Source: CAZHOS01 sp964534605 (GTDB taxonomy: Bacteria; Patescibacteriota; Saccharimonadia; Saccharimonadales; VXPC01). From it: 40,117 nt of DNA. The notes beneath the pieces were generated by a model. The model was not told the DNA's origin, made no database searches, and worked only from the letters and a program-made list of their open reading frames with translations. The stretch covers positions 1 through 40,117 of the forward strand of contig CAZHOS010000007.1 of NCBI GenBank assembly GCA_964534605.1, read 5' to 3'. Shown here piece after piece: positions 31,468 to 40,042 of the stretch; position 1 is the stretch's first letter, and each line of letters begins with the position of its first letter. A program made the translations under genes and the position numbers.

Positions 31468-32511
31468 CTAGAGGGCGATGGAGTTGGGATCTACGGGTGT
31501 GTCCGTAACCGTAGGTGGCGCCGGTGTGGTTGCTGGCCTACCTGGAGCTGCAACGTCGCCTGGTTGAGGCGCGGCTGGCGCGACGGCTTCTTTAGCGGCT
31601 AGCTCGTTGATGTCTGTTTGCGGCTTTGCTAAAGGCTCTATAACAACACCTTCGCTTACAGGAGGTGTCGAAGGAGGCTCAGCTACAGTGATAGGTTCGG
31701 CAGGTGCCGGAGGGGTAGCGTCTGCACTGGTGATGGCTTCTTCGATTTGCTCTGTTATCTCTGTTTTTTCGTCAGAGGCTGATACGGCCTGAGCAGCTGG
31801 ATCGGCTGTTGGGGTGGCTGCTGGAGCAGCCGGTGAGTCCGTTGCTGCTGGTGCCGGGGCCGGAGCAGCTGCGACTGGTTCTGGTGCAGGTGTTGCTGGA
31901 GCGGTTAGTTCGGGAGCTGCGGCTGGCTTAGGATCTGCTGAGGGGGCATTTACATTAAGAGATTCTAGTCCGTCTAGGCTTGGGTCGCTGGCTGGCTGGT
32001 CGTTGATATCGACAGGATCTGCTGCTGGTGCTGGTGCCGGGGCCGGAGCAGCTGCGACTGGTTCTGGTGCAACGGCAGCTGCAGCCGTTGTTGCCGCTAC
32101 AGTGCCTGCTGCGGCAACTGCTGGAGCAGCGGAGCTTCCACCTTCGTCTAAGAGCTCGTGTACGACTCTGGCAACGTCCTCGAGAGTTACTTGTGACTTA
32201 ACAAGGTATTTGTCGGCACCGAGCTTGTCTGCGCGCTCTTTGTCCTCTGCTTGGCTGAGGGCTGTCATCATGATGACTCTGGCATCCTTTGTCTCTGGAG
32301 TGGAGCGCAGGATGTCTAGCATATCAAAGCCGCTGATCTTGGGCATCATAACGTCACTAATAATAAGGTCTGGCTTTTCCTTAACGGCCATGGCGAGGGC
32401 CTCTTCCCCGTCGGAGGCGGCTACTATTTCGTAACCTTCGGCAAGCAGGCGTGCTCCGTAGATCTCGCGTAGGTTGTTGTCGTCTTCTACGAGCATTACT
32501 TTTTGGGCCAT
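31468..32511 (-). CDS. response-regulator receiver protein with long Ala/Pro tail
   Basis: Residues 1-125 are a complete receiver domain (acidic E9-D10-D11, phosphoacceptor D53 in LIISDVMMP, switch Thr in MMTAL, Lys in YLVKS). The remaining 220 residues are low-complexity Ala, Pro, Thr and Glu with no output domain, encoded partly by an exact 42-bp repeat. This suggests a single-domain regulator that works by protein contacts, with the tail as a flexible linker. It is transcribed after the PAS histidine kinase gene, 63 bp upstream, and is its likely partner. AGGAA lies before the ATG. Confidence 0.85.
   Translation of the reverse strand: MAQKVMLVEDDNNLREIYGARLLAEGYEIVAASDGEEALAMAVKEKPDLIISDVMMPKISGFDMLDILRSTPETKDARVIMMTALSQAEDKERADKLGADKYLVKSQVTLEDVARVVHELLDEGGSSAAPAVAAAGTVAATTAAAAVAPEPVAAAPAPAPAPAADPVDINDQPASDPSLDGLESLNVNAPSADPKPAAAPELTAPATPAPEPVAAAPAPAPAATDSPAAPAATPTADPAAQAVSASDEKTEITEQIEEAITSADATPPAPAEPITVAEPPSTPPVSEGVVIEPLAKPQTDINELAAKEAVAPAAPQPGDVAAPGRPATTPAPPTVTDTPVDPNSIAL
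31847..32071. repeat. exact 42-bp direct repeat in the receiver protein gene
   Basis: The same 42 bp occurs at 31847-31888 and 32030-32071, 183 bp apart and in frame, encoding the peptide APEPVAAAPAPAPA. Exact identity at the DNA level points to a recent duplication, and such a tract could vary in length between strains. Confidence 0.85.
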
Positions 32512-32574
32512 AGTCTTATTCCTGATTAGAGTTAGTTTGCATGTTGGATAAATTATACCATGAGCACTTTAGTG

Positions 32575-33831
32575 CTAAAAGCCGGTTTGAGTAGATTGAA
32601 CAGCGTTGGGCTTGGCAGCTTCTTGGGCTAGCAGCTGCTGTGCTCGGCTGGTGGATATTCTAGGTAGGTTAATATAGAAGGTGCTGCCCTTGTCTAGCTC
32701 GCTTTCTGCCCATATACGACCCTGGTAGAGCTCTACGATCTTTTTACTAATAAATAGACCCAATCCGGTTCCGCCTACAGATCTGGTTGCTGAGTTGTCT
32801 ACACGGTAGAACTTTTGGAACAGGTGCGGGATGTCTTCGGCCGGGATGCCTGGCCCGGTATCGCTAACTCTGATCTGTACAATCTTTTCGTCACCGGTGA
32901 GAGCGAAGGTGACTTTGCCGCTTTCTGTATATTTAACGGCGTTGTCGAATAGGTTGGTGACCACTTCGCGCATTCTGTCGGGGTCGATATGGGTGTAATA
33001 TAGCGGTGTTAAGGGCTGCTGGGCACCTGGAGCGCCAAGCTGGGCCTGCTGGGATCCGAGCAGCAGCTCTACTACGAGGCCTTTCTTTTCGGCAACGAAT
33101 TTGTTGGCGTCTGCCACTTCTTGGATAAAGGCCGACATCTCGACTACCCTTGGGTTATTGGTAAGGCGGCCGTCTTCGCTTTTGGCGGCAGTTAAGAGGT
33201 CTTGGAAGAGCTTGCCGAGGTGCTGTGTGCTGGTATGGGCTTTGGCCAGATACTCGCGGGCTTTGGTGTCTATTTTGGCTACATTTTCGTTCATGGCAAG
33301 CGCCAAATAGCCTTCGATGGCTGCCACGGGCGTTCGCATTTCGTGGCTGGCGGTACTGATAAACTCTGCACGCTGTGATTCCTCGCTACGTTCTTTGCTA
33401 ACATCGCGGAAGACACCTACAACGCCGTTAGTCTCGCCTGACTCGGCGATAATTGGAGATACACTTATAAACACCGGCAGGCTTTTTTTGCTATGAGTGA
33501 CTATTTCTACAGAGTTGTCCCTGATAGTTTGCTTTGTTAAGATCGTGCGGTTGATCGGGTGATCTTCTTCGGCATACTCCTGCCCTTTGCTGTCTATGAA
33601 CTTGAGGATAGAGGCGTAGTTAAGGCCGATGGCATCTTTTACTTGCCAACCAGTAATCTTCTGGGCACCCTGGTTAAAAGAGACAATGGTTCCATTAGCG
33701 TCCACCAAAAATACGCCATCCTCGATCGATTGTAGGATGATTTTGTTGATGCTCTCTTCGTTTATGTCGAGCGACTTTTCGGTCGTTGTCTCGGTAGCGT
33801 CAGTTTCTTTTGTTTTTCCAAAACCAAACAT
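32575..33831 (-). CDS. cytosolic PAS histidine kinase
   Basis: A 418-residue kinase with no membrane helix. A PAS domain (about residues 28-145: SIEDGVFLVDANGTIVSFNQGAQKITGW) is followed by HisKA with STASHEMRTPVAA (H163) and an HATPase domain with NLFDNAVKYT (N box), DTGPGIP (G1), FQKFYRVD (F box) and GGTGLGLFISKKIV (G2). All key residues are intact. The signal is likely an intracellular small molecule or redox state bound by PAS. It lies directly upstream of the receiver protein with the Ala/Pro tail and is probably co-transcribed with it. It is divergent from the OmpR-type regulator at 34035. Confidence 0.92.
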   Translation of the reverse strand: MFGFGKTKETDATETTTEKSLDINEESINKIILQSIEDGVFLVDANGTIVSFNQGAQKITGWQVKDAIGLNYASILKFIDSKGQEYAEEDHPINRTILTKQTIRDNSVEIVTHSKKSLPVFISVSPIIAESGETNGVVGVFRDVSKERSEESQRAEFISTASHEMRTPVAAIEGYLALAMNENVAKIDTKAREYLAKAHTSTQHLGKLFQDLLTAAKSEDGRLTNNPRVVEMSAFIQEVADANKFVAEKKGLVVELLLGSQQAQLGAPGAQQPLTPLYYTHIDPDRMREVVTNLFDNAVKYTESGKVTFALTGDEKIVQIRVSDTGPGIPAEDIPHLFQKFYRVDNSATRSVGGTGLGLFISKKIVELYQGRIWAESELDKGSTFYINLPRISTSRAQQLLAQEAAKPNAVQSTQTGF

Positions 33832-33934
33832 TTAGGTATGCAGTGCCCACTTTGCTTATGTTTACTAGCTAATTATCCCTTAGAAGACCTCTGATTGCAA
33901 TTAGAATTACGGTGGTCTTGAAATGATCTTCCAG

Positions 33935-33973
33935 TACGTAGGTTTTTTAAAAATTATTTAAAAAACCTACGTA
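33935..33973. promoter_or_regulatory. perfect 17-bp inverted repeat between divergent signalling genes
   Basis: TACGTAGGTTTTTTAAA and its exact complement flank a 5-nt AATTA. It lies midway between the PAS kinase (start 33831, -) and the OmpR-type regulator (start 34035, +). It could be an operator for either gene or an RNA hairpin. The run of T and A within the arms makes it unlike a classical terminator. Confidence 0.8.
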
Positions 33974-34034
33974 AGAGCTGAAAAAGTTTGATAAATATGC
34001 AATTATATTATTAAAGCTAACCCAAAGATAGACT

Positions 34035-34733
34035 ATGAAGATACTTGTTGCGGACGACGAAGAAATATTGATTGAATTTTTGAGTAGGTCTCTTGGTAGA
34101 GACGGTCACGAAGTCGAAGCCGTAAATGATGGGCTGCAGGCTTACTCTAAAATTATAGGTAGCCGTTACGATGCCGTCGTGCTAGATGTCGTTATGCCGG
34201 GCTTAAATGGGATTGATGTATGCAAAGACGTTCGAGCCGCTGGCGTGCAGACACCAATACTCGTGCTCTCTTCTAAGGATACCGAACAGGCCCGCATAGA
34301 AGGCCTTGATGCCGGTGCCGATGACTATATGGTCAAGCCATTTGGGTACGACGAGCTGACAGCTCGTCTGCGGGCAATTACGCGTCGCAAGCTCGGACGA
34401 AGAAGTAATAAGAGCATGAGTCTTGGGCCAATGACGATCGACCCTGAGTCCCGTGTAGTTACTTTGGGAGAAAAACATGTCCCCTTAAGGCCTAAAGAAT
34501 ACGGCCTACTGCTATGTCTTATGCAGCGGAGCGGCAAAGGAGTCAGCAAGAGTGATTTATTGCATACAACTTGGGGTGTCGGTCACCAGCACGCCAGTAC
34601 CCGGCTGCCCGTCTGTGTTAAGTCTCTGCGAGAAAGACTGGCGGCTGCCGATGTTCCAAACACACCTGTAATACGCTGCATTAGGCGTTTTGGTTACTGT
34701 ATCGAGCTGCCTTCTGCCGACGAAGCAGACTAA
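34035..34733 (+). CDS. OmpR/PhoB-type response regulator
   Basis: A 232-residue regulator. The receiver domain (1-118) has D7-D8, phosphoacceptor D51 in VVLDVVMPG, the switch residue in VLSSKD and K in MVKPFGYDEL. The winged-helix DNA-binding domain (130-225) has the typical LRPKEYGLLLCLMQRSGKGVSK start, but the recognition region (ASTRLPVCVKSLRERL) departs from the usual NxVDVxIxRLRxKL. The stop overlaps the end of the 7TM histidine kinase gene by 4 bp tail to tail. The two genes are therefore physically linked, and the kinase is a plausible partner. Confidence 0.9.
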   Translation: MKILVADDEEILIEFLSRSLGRDGHEVEAVNDGLQAYSKIIGSRYDAVVLDVVMPGLNGIDVCKDVRAAGVQTPILVLSSKDTEQARIEGLDAGADDYMVKPFGYDELTARLRAITRRKLGRRSNKSMSLGPMTIDPESRVVTLGEKHVPLRPKEYGLLLCLMQRSGKGVSKSDLLHTTWGVGHQHASTRLPVCVKSLRERLAAADVPNTPVIRCIRRFGYCIELPSADEAD

Positions 34734-36868
34734 TCTATTGGTAGTCGCAAACCAAATACAGAACCTTGCCCTGAAGGGTTGTTTTTGTGATAGGTTTCGC
34801 CACCATGAAGCTTGATTATTTGCTTGGATATATACAGTCCCAAGCCAGTACCGTGGGGCCGGGCCTTGCGGGCCTTATCGGACCGAAAGAACTTATTAAA
34901 TAGCTTGGCGGAGTCTTTGCTGCCCACCCCGATGCCTTGGTCTTTGACACTGATATCTACGCATGCATCGATTAGCTCTATGCTTATTTCGATAGTGCTG
35001 TTTGGAGGCGAGTAGACCAGAGCGTTAGAGAGGTAGTTTGCCAAAACTTCTTTTAGTTTTAGCTCGTCTATATGCAGCTTCGGCTTTTGTTTAGACTGCA
35101 GAATAACGAAATGTATGTTTTTACGTTTTGCATGGTTGTCATGTAGCCCGACCTCTGTCTTGACCAGATCGTTTATATCGACAGGGTGGGTGGCGATATT
35201 TAGCACCAGGCCACCAGAATCAATCTGGCTAGAACCTAGCATGTCGACAACAATGCTCTGTGACCTGCGCAGCCCTTCCCCGGCCAGCTCTAATAGCTGC
35301 CTAGCCTCTGTATCGAGCTGGGAGTCGTTATGTCTCTGCAGCATTTCTATGAATCCCCGGCTAGCAGTCACCTGTGGTTTTAGCTGGTGCGAGGCGGTAG
35401 AGATCAGGTCGCTCTTGGCCTGGTTGCTTTGTTCAAGCGATTGGTTGAGTTGTTTTAGATCGGCAGTCGCACTAGATACCTCGCGCCTTAACCTTTTGTT
35501 AAAGCGAAGTTGCTTCTCGAACTTACTGGCATTACCAAGAGCCAGCGAAACAGTATGGCAGGCTGTCTGGAGTGCCTGTAAGTCTCTGGGGTAATAGGCT
35601 GATCCGTCTTGTCTATGGCCGAGTATTAGGACGCCAGATAGATCGTGGCTAGAGATTCTACAAGCCACAGATGCTTTAAGGGACCGGAGGTGTTTATGGT
35701 CTGGGTTACTACTATATAGCTCGTCAATATTCAGCGCGCTGCGAGCGCCCATAGATTTTTCTAATTCTTTTATTTTTGCGGTCGTGATCTTTGTTTTGCT
35801 TGCGCCAACCCTCTTTATACGCGGACGGCCTTTGAGGCCATCTTTTACAAGCAGAGCAGCACTGCTAGCCGCGAAGTATTTGGTTATGATGCGCAGGCTA
35901 ATATCCGATATTTTGCTAATGTCTACTTCTGCACTAAGAGACTCGTTTAACTCGCTCTGCATGGCGTTTTTATCGAGTGCGCTTCTGTAAAAGAGCCTAG
36001 ATGTTAGTGCATCAAAAACTCTCTTTAGAGGGTTGAACAAGCCTACAGCTACGACAATAAAGACAAGGTTAATCAACTGGTTGTAATCGTCATTCTCGCC
36101 AGCCACCTGGTTGTTGACGTACAAGACAAGCAGTGCGTAGAGCCCCGTCAGCACACCCAGTGTCAGTGCGTAAGCCAAGAATCTAACGGCATAAAGGCGT
36201 ACATCAAAAAGCTTGTGCCGAAGTATGGTGTAGGTCGTGAAGGTCCATATTAATACAAAGGATATAGAGCTATAATCCCAGAGAGAATCGTTACCCAGCA
36301 GCGGCAGGATTACACCCGTAAATATAGCCGGTAAGATACTGAACCCCGAAGCTAGTAGTAAGTATTTTGTCTGGGTGCGCTCCAAGGATACCGACCGCCT
36401 ATATGTTGCCCCCAGCAAGTAGAACCCATATACGGATAAACCAAGCAGAAGCAGCACGTAGTAAGGGTAGATTGGACCAAGCTCGTACGTTGTTCCGGTC
36501 TCTGATCTGGTTATTTGGACGTTCAGATCGCTGAACGCTAACGAAGACAGTGCGATCACGGGCACCAAGAAATGTTTTGGTGTAATCTTAGCTTGCTGGC
36601 TGACGCCCCTCGGGAATACGCTTGCAAAAAGCACAAAGGACCACGCTGAGAATAATGAAGTTGGTGTAATCAGAGATGTCGATACATCGGTTATCACGCC
36701 GCCGCTTGTAGTTGCCGATAGAGTATTGGATAGCACCCATGCCGATGAGCAAAAACAAACAACCGTCATTGCTCGGTTGAGCTTAGACTGATTATTGTTG
36801 AGCAGCAAAATAAGCCCTACCATAACGGACAGAGCTATGGTTAAAGCCCCAAATACTTGCAGTAGCAT
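34730..36868 (-). CDS. 7TM histidine kinase with GAF domain
   Basis: A 712-residue kinase. Residues 1-280 hold about seven or eight transmembrane helices (the 7TM sensor type of histidine kinases), followed by a GAF-like domain (about 300-450), a short coiled coil, HisKA with ISTASHQLKPQVTA (H494), and HATPase with NYLSNALVYSPP, VKDQGIGVG, LFNKFFRSD and GTGLGLYISKQII. The catalytic residues are intact. It should sense a membrane or extracellular cue. The start ATG lies 4 nt after the stop of the GNAT-like gene, with no Shine-Dalgarno, so it is likely translated by coupling in a speD-GNAT-HK operon. It is convergent with the OmpR-type regulator. Confidence 0.9.
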   Translation of the reverse strand: MLLQVFGALTIALSVMVGLILLLNNNQSKLNRAMTVVCFCSSAWVLSNTLSATTSGGVITDVSTSLITPTSLFSAWSFVLFASVFPRGVSQQAKITPKHFLVPVIALSSLAFSDLNVQITRSETGTTYELGPIYPYYVLLLLGLSVYGFYLLGATYRRSVSLERTQTKYLLLASGFSILPAIFTGVILPLLGNDSLWDYSSISFVLIWTFTTYTILRHKLFDVRLYAVRFLAYALTLGVLTGLYALLVLYVNNQVAGENDDYNQLINLVFIVVAVGLFNPLKRVFDALTSRLFYRSALDKNAMQSELNESLSAEVDISKISDISLRIITKYFAASSAALLVKDGLKGRPRIKRVGASKTKITTAKIKELEKSMGARSALNIDELYSSNPDHKHLRSLKASVACRISSHDLSGVLILGHRQDGSAYYPRDLQALQTACHTVSLALGNASKFEKQLRFNKRLRREVSSATADLKQLNQSLEQSNQAKSDLISTASHQLKPQVTASRGFIEMLQRHNDSQLDTEARQLLELAGEGLRRSQSIVVDMLGSSQIDSGGLVLNIATHPVDINDLVKTEVGLHDNHAKRKNIHFVILQSKQKPKLHIDELKLKEVLANYLSNALVYSPPNSTIEISIELIDACVDISVKDQGIGVGSKDSAKLFNKFFRSDKARKARPHGTGLGLYISKQIIKLHGGETYHKNNPSGQGSVFGLRLPID

Positions 36869-36872
36869 AGGA

Positions 36873-37832
36873 CTAGCTTACATCTGTATGTTCCAGGCTG
36901 GCAAATACTTGCGAGTCTACGAGGTAGGATTTATTCTGCAAGAAGGTGGACCCAGCGCGGACAAACCGTGGCACATCTGCTAAGACCCCTGCCCCGTTGT
37001 GGCAGCGACTAGCTACTGCTCGCTGCAGCTCTTTATCGTTATCGATATCGGCGCCAGCTAATCCGCTTAGGTAGTGTGGATGGGCTTGGGCTAGGTCTGT
37101 ACGCAACCAGTCTATGTCCTTAGATAAATGCCAGGTTGGCTGCTGGGGTCCAGGATAAGATAGCCAGTCGGACTCCTCGCGGGTACCCAAAGAGCTGTTG
37201 TCCTGGAGGCTCGTTGCTTGCTGGCTAGGATCAATGGCCACCATATCGTGGTGGGCCAGCCTCTTTATCTGGACCTTGCGCCTGATGCACCGCTGCAGCA
37301 GCATGAACAACCGGGGGTCATTTGCCTGGCAGCAGCTTAAGCCCAGTCGTAGCGACTCGTTATGCTCTGACAATATATCGCTAGCGTAGTCGATGAGTCC
37401 CTCTAGGACGTTACCGACAGCACGCACACCCCCGCCGCCAGAGTCTATGGCTATCATCCCTATGTATAGAAACGTGTTTTTGTTAGGGTCGGGGCAATAG
37501 TGTCTGCGTAGCGACTCGGTATTTAACCAGGCAATGTCACCAGGATCTGTGAATATCTGCACTAAGCCACGTGGCTTAAAGTCCTTGCCATGACCGCTAC
37601 TGCATATGGCTTTGATTATATTTGGGTTGCGCATGGAGCTGTCGAACTCGCTTTTTGTAGGGCATTGCCGGGCTGCGGCCGATCGATTTAGCCCCCTAAA
37701 GGTACGCACAGCAACTGCTTGCAGTTTGTGGATTGTTTGCTCATCTGCTCTGCGGACTAGGTCTACGGATAGTCCAGAGCCTTTGTCTGCTAGCAGCGGA
37801 CCTTCTTCTACAAGGTCGACAAAGCCCCTCAT
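36873..37832 (-). CDS. GNAT-like hypothetical protein coupled to speD
   Basis: About 319 residues from ATG 37832, which overlaps the speD stop as ATGA; the frame is open further upstream only inside speD. The middle part reads FLYIGMIAIDSGGGGVRAVGNVLEGLIDYAS... LRLGLSCCQANDPRLFMLLQR. This follows the GNAT acyltransferase order: beta4 strand, glycine-rich acyl-CoA loop, helix, beta5 and the Asn-containing motif. The rest is not recognised. Coupling to SAM decarboxylase suggests a polyamine-related acyl- or aminopropyl-transfer step, but this is inference. The 7TM kinase gene follows after 4 nt. Confidence 0.55.
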   Translation of the reverse strand: MRGFVDLVEEGPLLADKGSGLSVDLVRRADEQTIHKLQAVAVRTFRGLNRSAAARQCPTKSEFDSSMRNPNIIKAICSSGHGKDFKPRGLVQIFTDPGDIAWLNTESLRRHYCPDPNKNTFLYIGMIAIDSGGGGVRAVGNVLEGLIDYASDILSEHNESLRLGLSCCQANDPRLFMLLQRCIRRKVQIKRLAHHDMVAIDPSQQATSLQDNSSLGTREESDWLSYPGPQQPTWHLSKDIDWLRTDLAQAHPHYLSGLAGADIDNDKELQRAVASRCHNGAGVLADVPRFVRAGSTFLQNKSYLVDSQVFASLEHTDVS

Positions 37833-38251
37833 AGCGAGTAGGCAGGCCTTTTGACGGTATCGGCATAGACTTTCTGGGGCGCAAAATAGTCGCAGATCTG
37901 ATCGAATATGTCGCGACATTTTTGTCGGTTATCCTGCAGGTAGTTGCATAGATACACGTCTAGCTCGACAGCGCCATGTTCTGGCCAGGTGTGTATGGCT
38001 ATGTGCGACTCAGATAGGCCTATACAGGCAGTAAAACCTGACTGCTCGGCTACGGATCCAAAAGAGTGGCTAAGTTGCCCAATAACCTCCACATCTAGCT
38101 TCTGCAGCAAGGAGTCAATATGCTCTATGCACTCTTGCGCGTTGGTCAGTGCTTGGGCATTCTTGGTTGTAAGGGCGCCTACTATATGATGCGAAGGTGC
38201 TGCTTGCCCAGCATCTGGCATCCCTCTCGTTAATAACTTGCTTTGCTGCAT
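37829..38251 (-). CDS. speD: S-adenosylmethionine decarboxylase proenzyme
   Basis: A 140-residue prokaryotic (class 1b) AdoMetDC, which makes decarboxylated SAM for spermidine synthesis. The self-cleavage motif is LSESHIAIHTWPEHG, with the pyruvoyl-forming S82 after E81. H87 (five residues later) and C102 (twenty residues later, in DVYLCNY) match the spacing of the catalytic His and Cys in the family. The N-terminus is about 18 residues longer than usual. GGGGAGG precedes the ATG. No spermidine synthase gene lies nearby. The gene downstream overlaps by 4 bp. Confidence 0.93.
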   Translation of the reverse strand: MQQSKLLTRGMPDAGQAAPSHHIVGALTTKNAQALTNAQECIEHIDSLLQKLDVEVIGQLSHSFGSVAEQSGFTACIGLSESHIAIHTWPEHGAVELDVYLCNYLQDNRQKCRDIFDQICDYFAPQKVYADTVKRPAYSL

Positions 38252-38346
38252 TCTTGCCCTCCCCTTTGGCTAAGAATGTAGCAACCAAAAATTACCCCTG
38301 TATGAATTATTGGCTAAGAGAATTAAGGTTTCTGTTAAGCGTAGTA

Positions 38347-39018
38347 TTAATCTAGTCTGTAACCGACGCCTCTAATGTTGTGGATTAGCTTTGGGTGGAA
38401 GCCCTTTGGGCTGTCGACCTTCTTGCGCAAACGACTAACACAAGACTCAACGCGGTTGCTGCTGGCATAGTCTGCAACACCCCAAACATTATTTAGGATT
38501 TGCCTGCGGCTTAGAACCGAGCCGCAGTTACGGGCGAGATACAGGAGGAGGTCGTATTCTTTGGGGCGTAACTTTATAGGATCTTCGCCAACCCAGACCC
38601 TGCGCGAGGATGTGTCTATACAAAGATGCCTCACCTCCAAGAACTGGCCACTTATTTGACCGCTTCTGCGCGTTAGCGAGATGACGCGCAGGTGAAGCTC
38701 CTCGTAGTTAAACGGCTTTGCTAGGTAGTCGTCTGCGCCCATGCGTAGGCCCTTTATCTTGTCTTTCTCCGAACTGCGTGCGGATAATATAATGATCGGT
38801 GTTTGGACATTCTGTTCTCGCAGAGCCTGGCAAACCTCAAGACCATCCATATTTGGTAGCCCGATATCTAGGATGATCGCGTCAAAGCTGGTGTTGGACG
38901 CAAGTCGCAGAGCTTCGTCTCCGCGGCAGGTAATCTCGACCCGAAAGCCGTGTCTACAAAGGTAGCGTCGTACAAATTCTTGCATCAGGTCATCGTCCTC
39001 TGCCAGCAATATACGCAT
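38347..39018 (-). CDS. OmpR/PhoB-type response regulator
   Basis: A 223-residue regulator with a receiver domain (E7-D8-D9, phosphoacceptor D51 in IILDIGLPNMDG, ILSARS, YLAKPFNYEEL) and a complete winged helix (IKLRPKEYDLLLYLARNCGS... NRVESCVSRLRKKVD... IHNIRGVGYRLD). It has the canonical RVESxVSRLRKK recognition helix, unlike the regulator at 34035. AGGGGGT lies 6 nt before the ATG. No kinase is adjacent, so it may be an orphan or respond to one of the kinases in this block. It lies 95 bp upstream of speD on the same strand. Confidence 0.92.
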   Translation of the reverse strand: MRILLAEDDDLMQEFVRRYLCRHGFRVEITCRGDEALRLASNTSFDAIILDIGLPNMDGLEVCQALREQNVQTPIIILSARSSEKDKIKGLRMGADDYLAKPFNYEELHLRVISLTRRSGQISGQFLEVRHLCIDTSSRRVWVGEDPIKLRPKEYDLLLYLARNCGSVLSRRQILNNVWGVADYASSNRVESCVSRLRKKVDSPKGFHPKLIHNIRGVGYRLD

Positions 39019-39074
39019 CAGTGACCCCCTAGTTTTGCAACATCATAGCATAAGCTTTTTGACTGCTTATGATA

Positions 39075-39914
39075 CTAGCGAATAAGGTGTTCGCTCACAA
39101 TGGCATTAATCTGGGCGCACTGCAGTGAGGTTGGGCGTGCAGCTCCGTAGCGAGCGTAGTAGCTACCGGCACCGTAGTTTGTGTCCAGTCCGTGGTAGCA
39201 GATCATGAAATCTTCGGCCACCAGTTCGTTAACCTGGCTGCGATTATAGCCGGATGTGTCGCGAATTTGCTTGTAGTCGATATCGAAACTACGGTATTGG
39301 CCATAAGTAAAATGTAGGCAGTGGCCTATCTCGTGGGCTAGTATGGCGCGACTAACAGGGCTTTGACGGTTGTAGATAACCACACACGAATACCCTGCAG
39401 GTCTGTATGCCTCGTAGATGGGCTGACCTCCGTCTGCACAGGGCGTATAGGTGGCAGCGGTCTTGATAGCGATCCCAGAGGTATATGTGCTGCCAGTCTG
39501 ACCAGAAGAACAACGCTTTGGTATTGCGCCGTTGTGCCCCATTACCTCGATGCCTTGCGACCTTAGCGAAGACAGGCTGTAGCCCAGGAAGGATAGATCG
39601 CTGTCTACCCCACTGTAGGTTAGTGAATAAGGTGTGCTTGGTGTTGACGTAGATGTAGAAGACGCAACTACCGTTGATGTCGATACTGCAGGGGCGGTGG
39701 TTTCGACCTCCTGTTGCTCTAGCTTGTCCTGGGGGTCCGGTGTACTTACATTCTGGACCAAGTCTACGTTAGTGTCAGCAAGACGAGGGCTAATAGCAAA
39801 AAGCGTGCTGTTTCTAGCCTGTCTATCCGCCACAGCAAGCGTTGCTGCAGACACAAAAAACAGAGCTACAAGAACGCCAATACTGGCAACATATCCTCTG
39901 CGGAATTTGTGCAT
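39075..39914 (-). CDS. secreted zinc-metallopeptidase-like protein
   Basis: A 279-residue protein with a signal peptide or N-terminal anchor (basic MHKFRRGY, hydrophobic residues 9-29). Residues 60-98 are a Thr/Ser-rich linker. The C-terminal domain has HEIGH (H194, E195, H198) in AILAHEIGHCLHFTYG and, 30 residues later, VNELVAEDF (E230/E234), which would give a gluzincin-type third ligand. Four cysteines in the outer domain could form disulphides. It is probably a surface peptidase acting on host or environmental protein, but the exact family is unknown. GAGGT precedes the ATG. Confidence 0.7.
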   Translation of the reverse strand: MHKFRRGYVASIGVLVALFFVSAATLAVADRQARNSTLFAISPRLADTNVDLVQNVSTPDPQDKLEQQEVETTAPAVSTSTVVASSTSTSTPSTPYSLTYSGVDSDLSFLGYSLSSLRSQGIEVMGHNGAIPKRCSSGQTGSTYTSGIAIKTAATYTPCADGGQPIYEAYRPAGYSCVVIYNRQSPVSRAILAHEIGHCLHFTYGQYRSFDIDYKQIRDTSGYNRSQVNELVAEDFMICYHGLDTNYGAGSYYARYGAARPTSLQCAQINAIVSEHLIR

Positions 39915-39987
39915 ACTAAATTACCTCGTTTAGACATATACCTTAACATAAAATAGATAAAAAAGCAATAGCATTGTTTGAAAGATA

Positions 39988-40004
39988 ATTTCCAGATTGA
40001 GAAT
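39988..40004 (+). repeat. 17-nt perfect complement of the tRNA-Glu anticodon arm
   Basis: ATTTCCAGATTGAGAAT here is the exact reverse complement of 40073-40089, which covers the anticodon loop and the 3' side of the anticodon stem of the tRNA just downstream. If transcribed in the precursor it could pair with the anticodon arm. Confidence 0.85.
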
Positions 40005-40042
40005 TTGCCAAATAAGGTGTAAGTTATAACAGTAAATTTCAC

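Noticed and set aside
28997..38251. UGA recoding as in Gracilibacteria/Absconditabacteria.
   Set aside because: der and speD end at TGA with correct family lengths and overlap the next start codons, so UGA is used as a stop.
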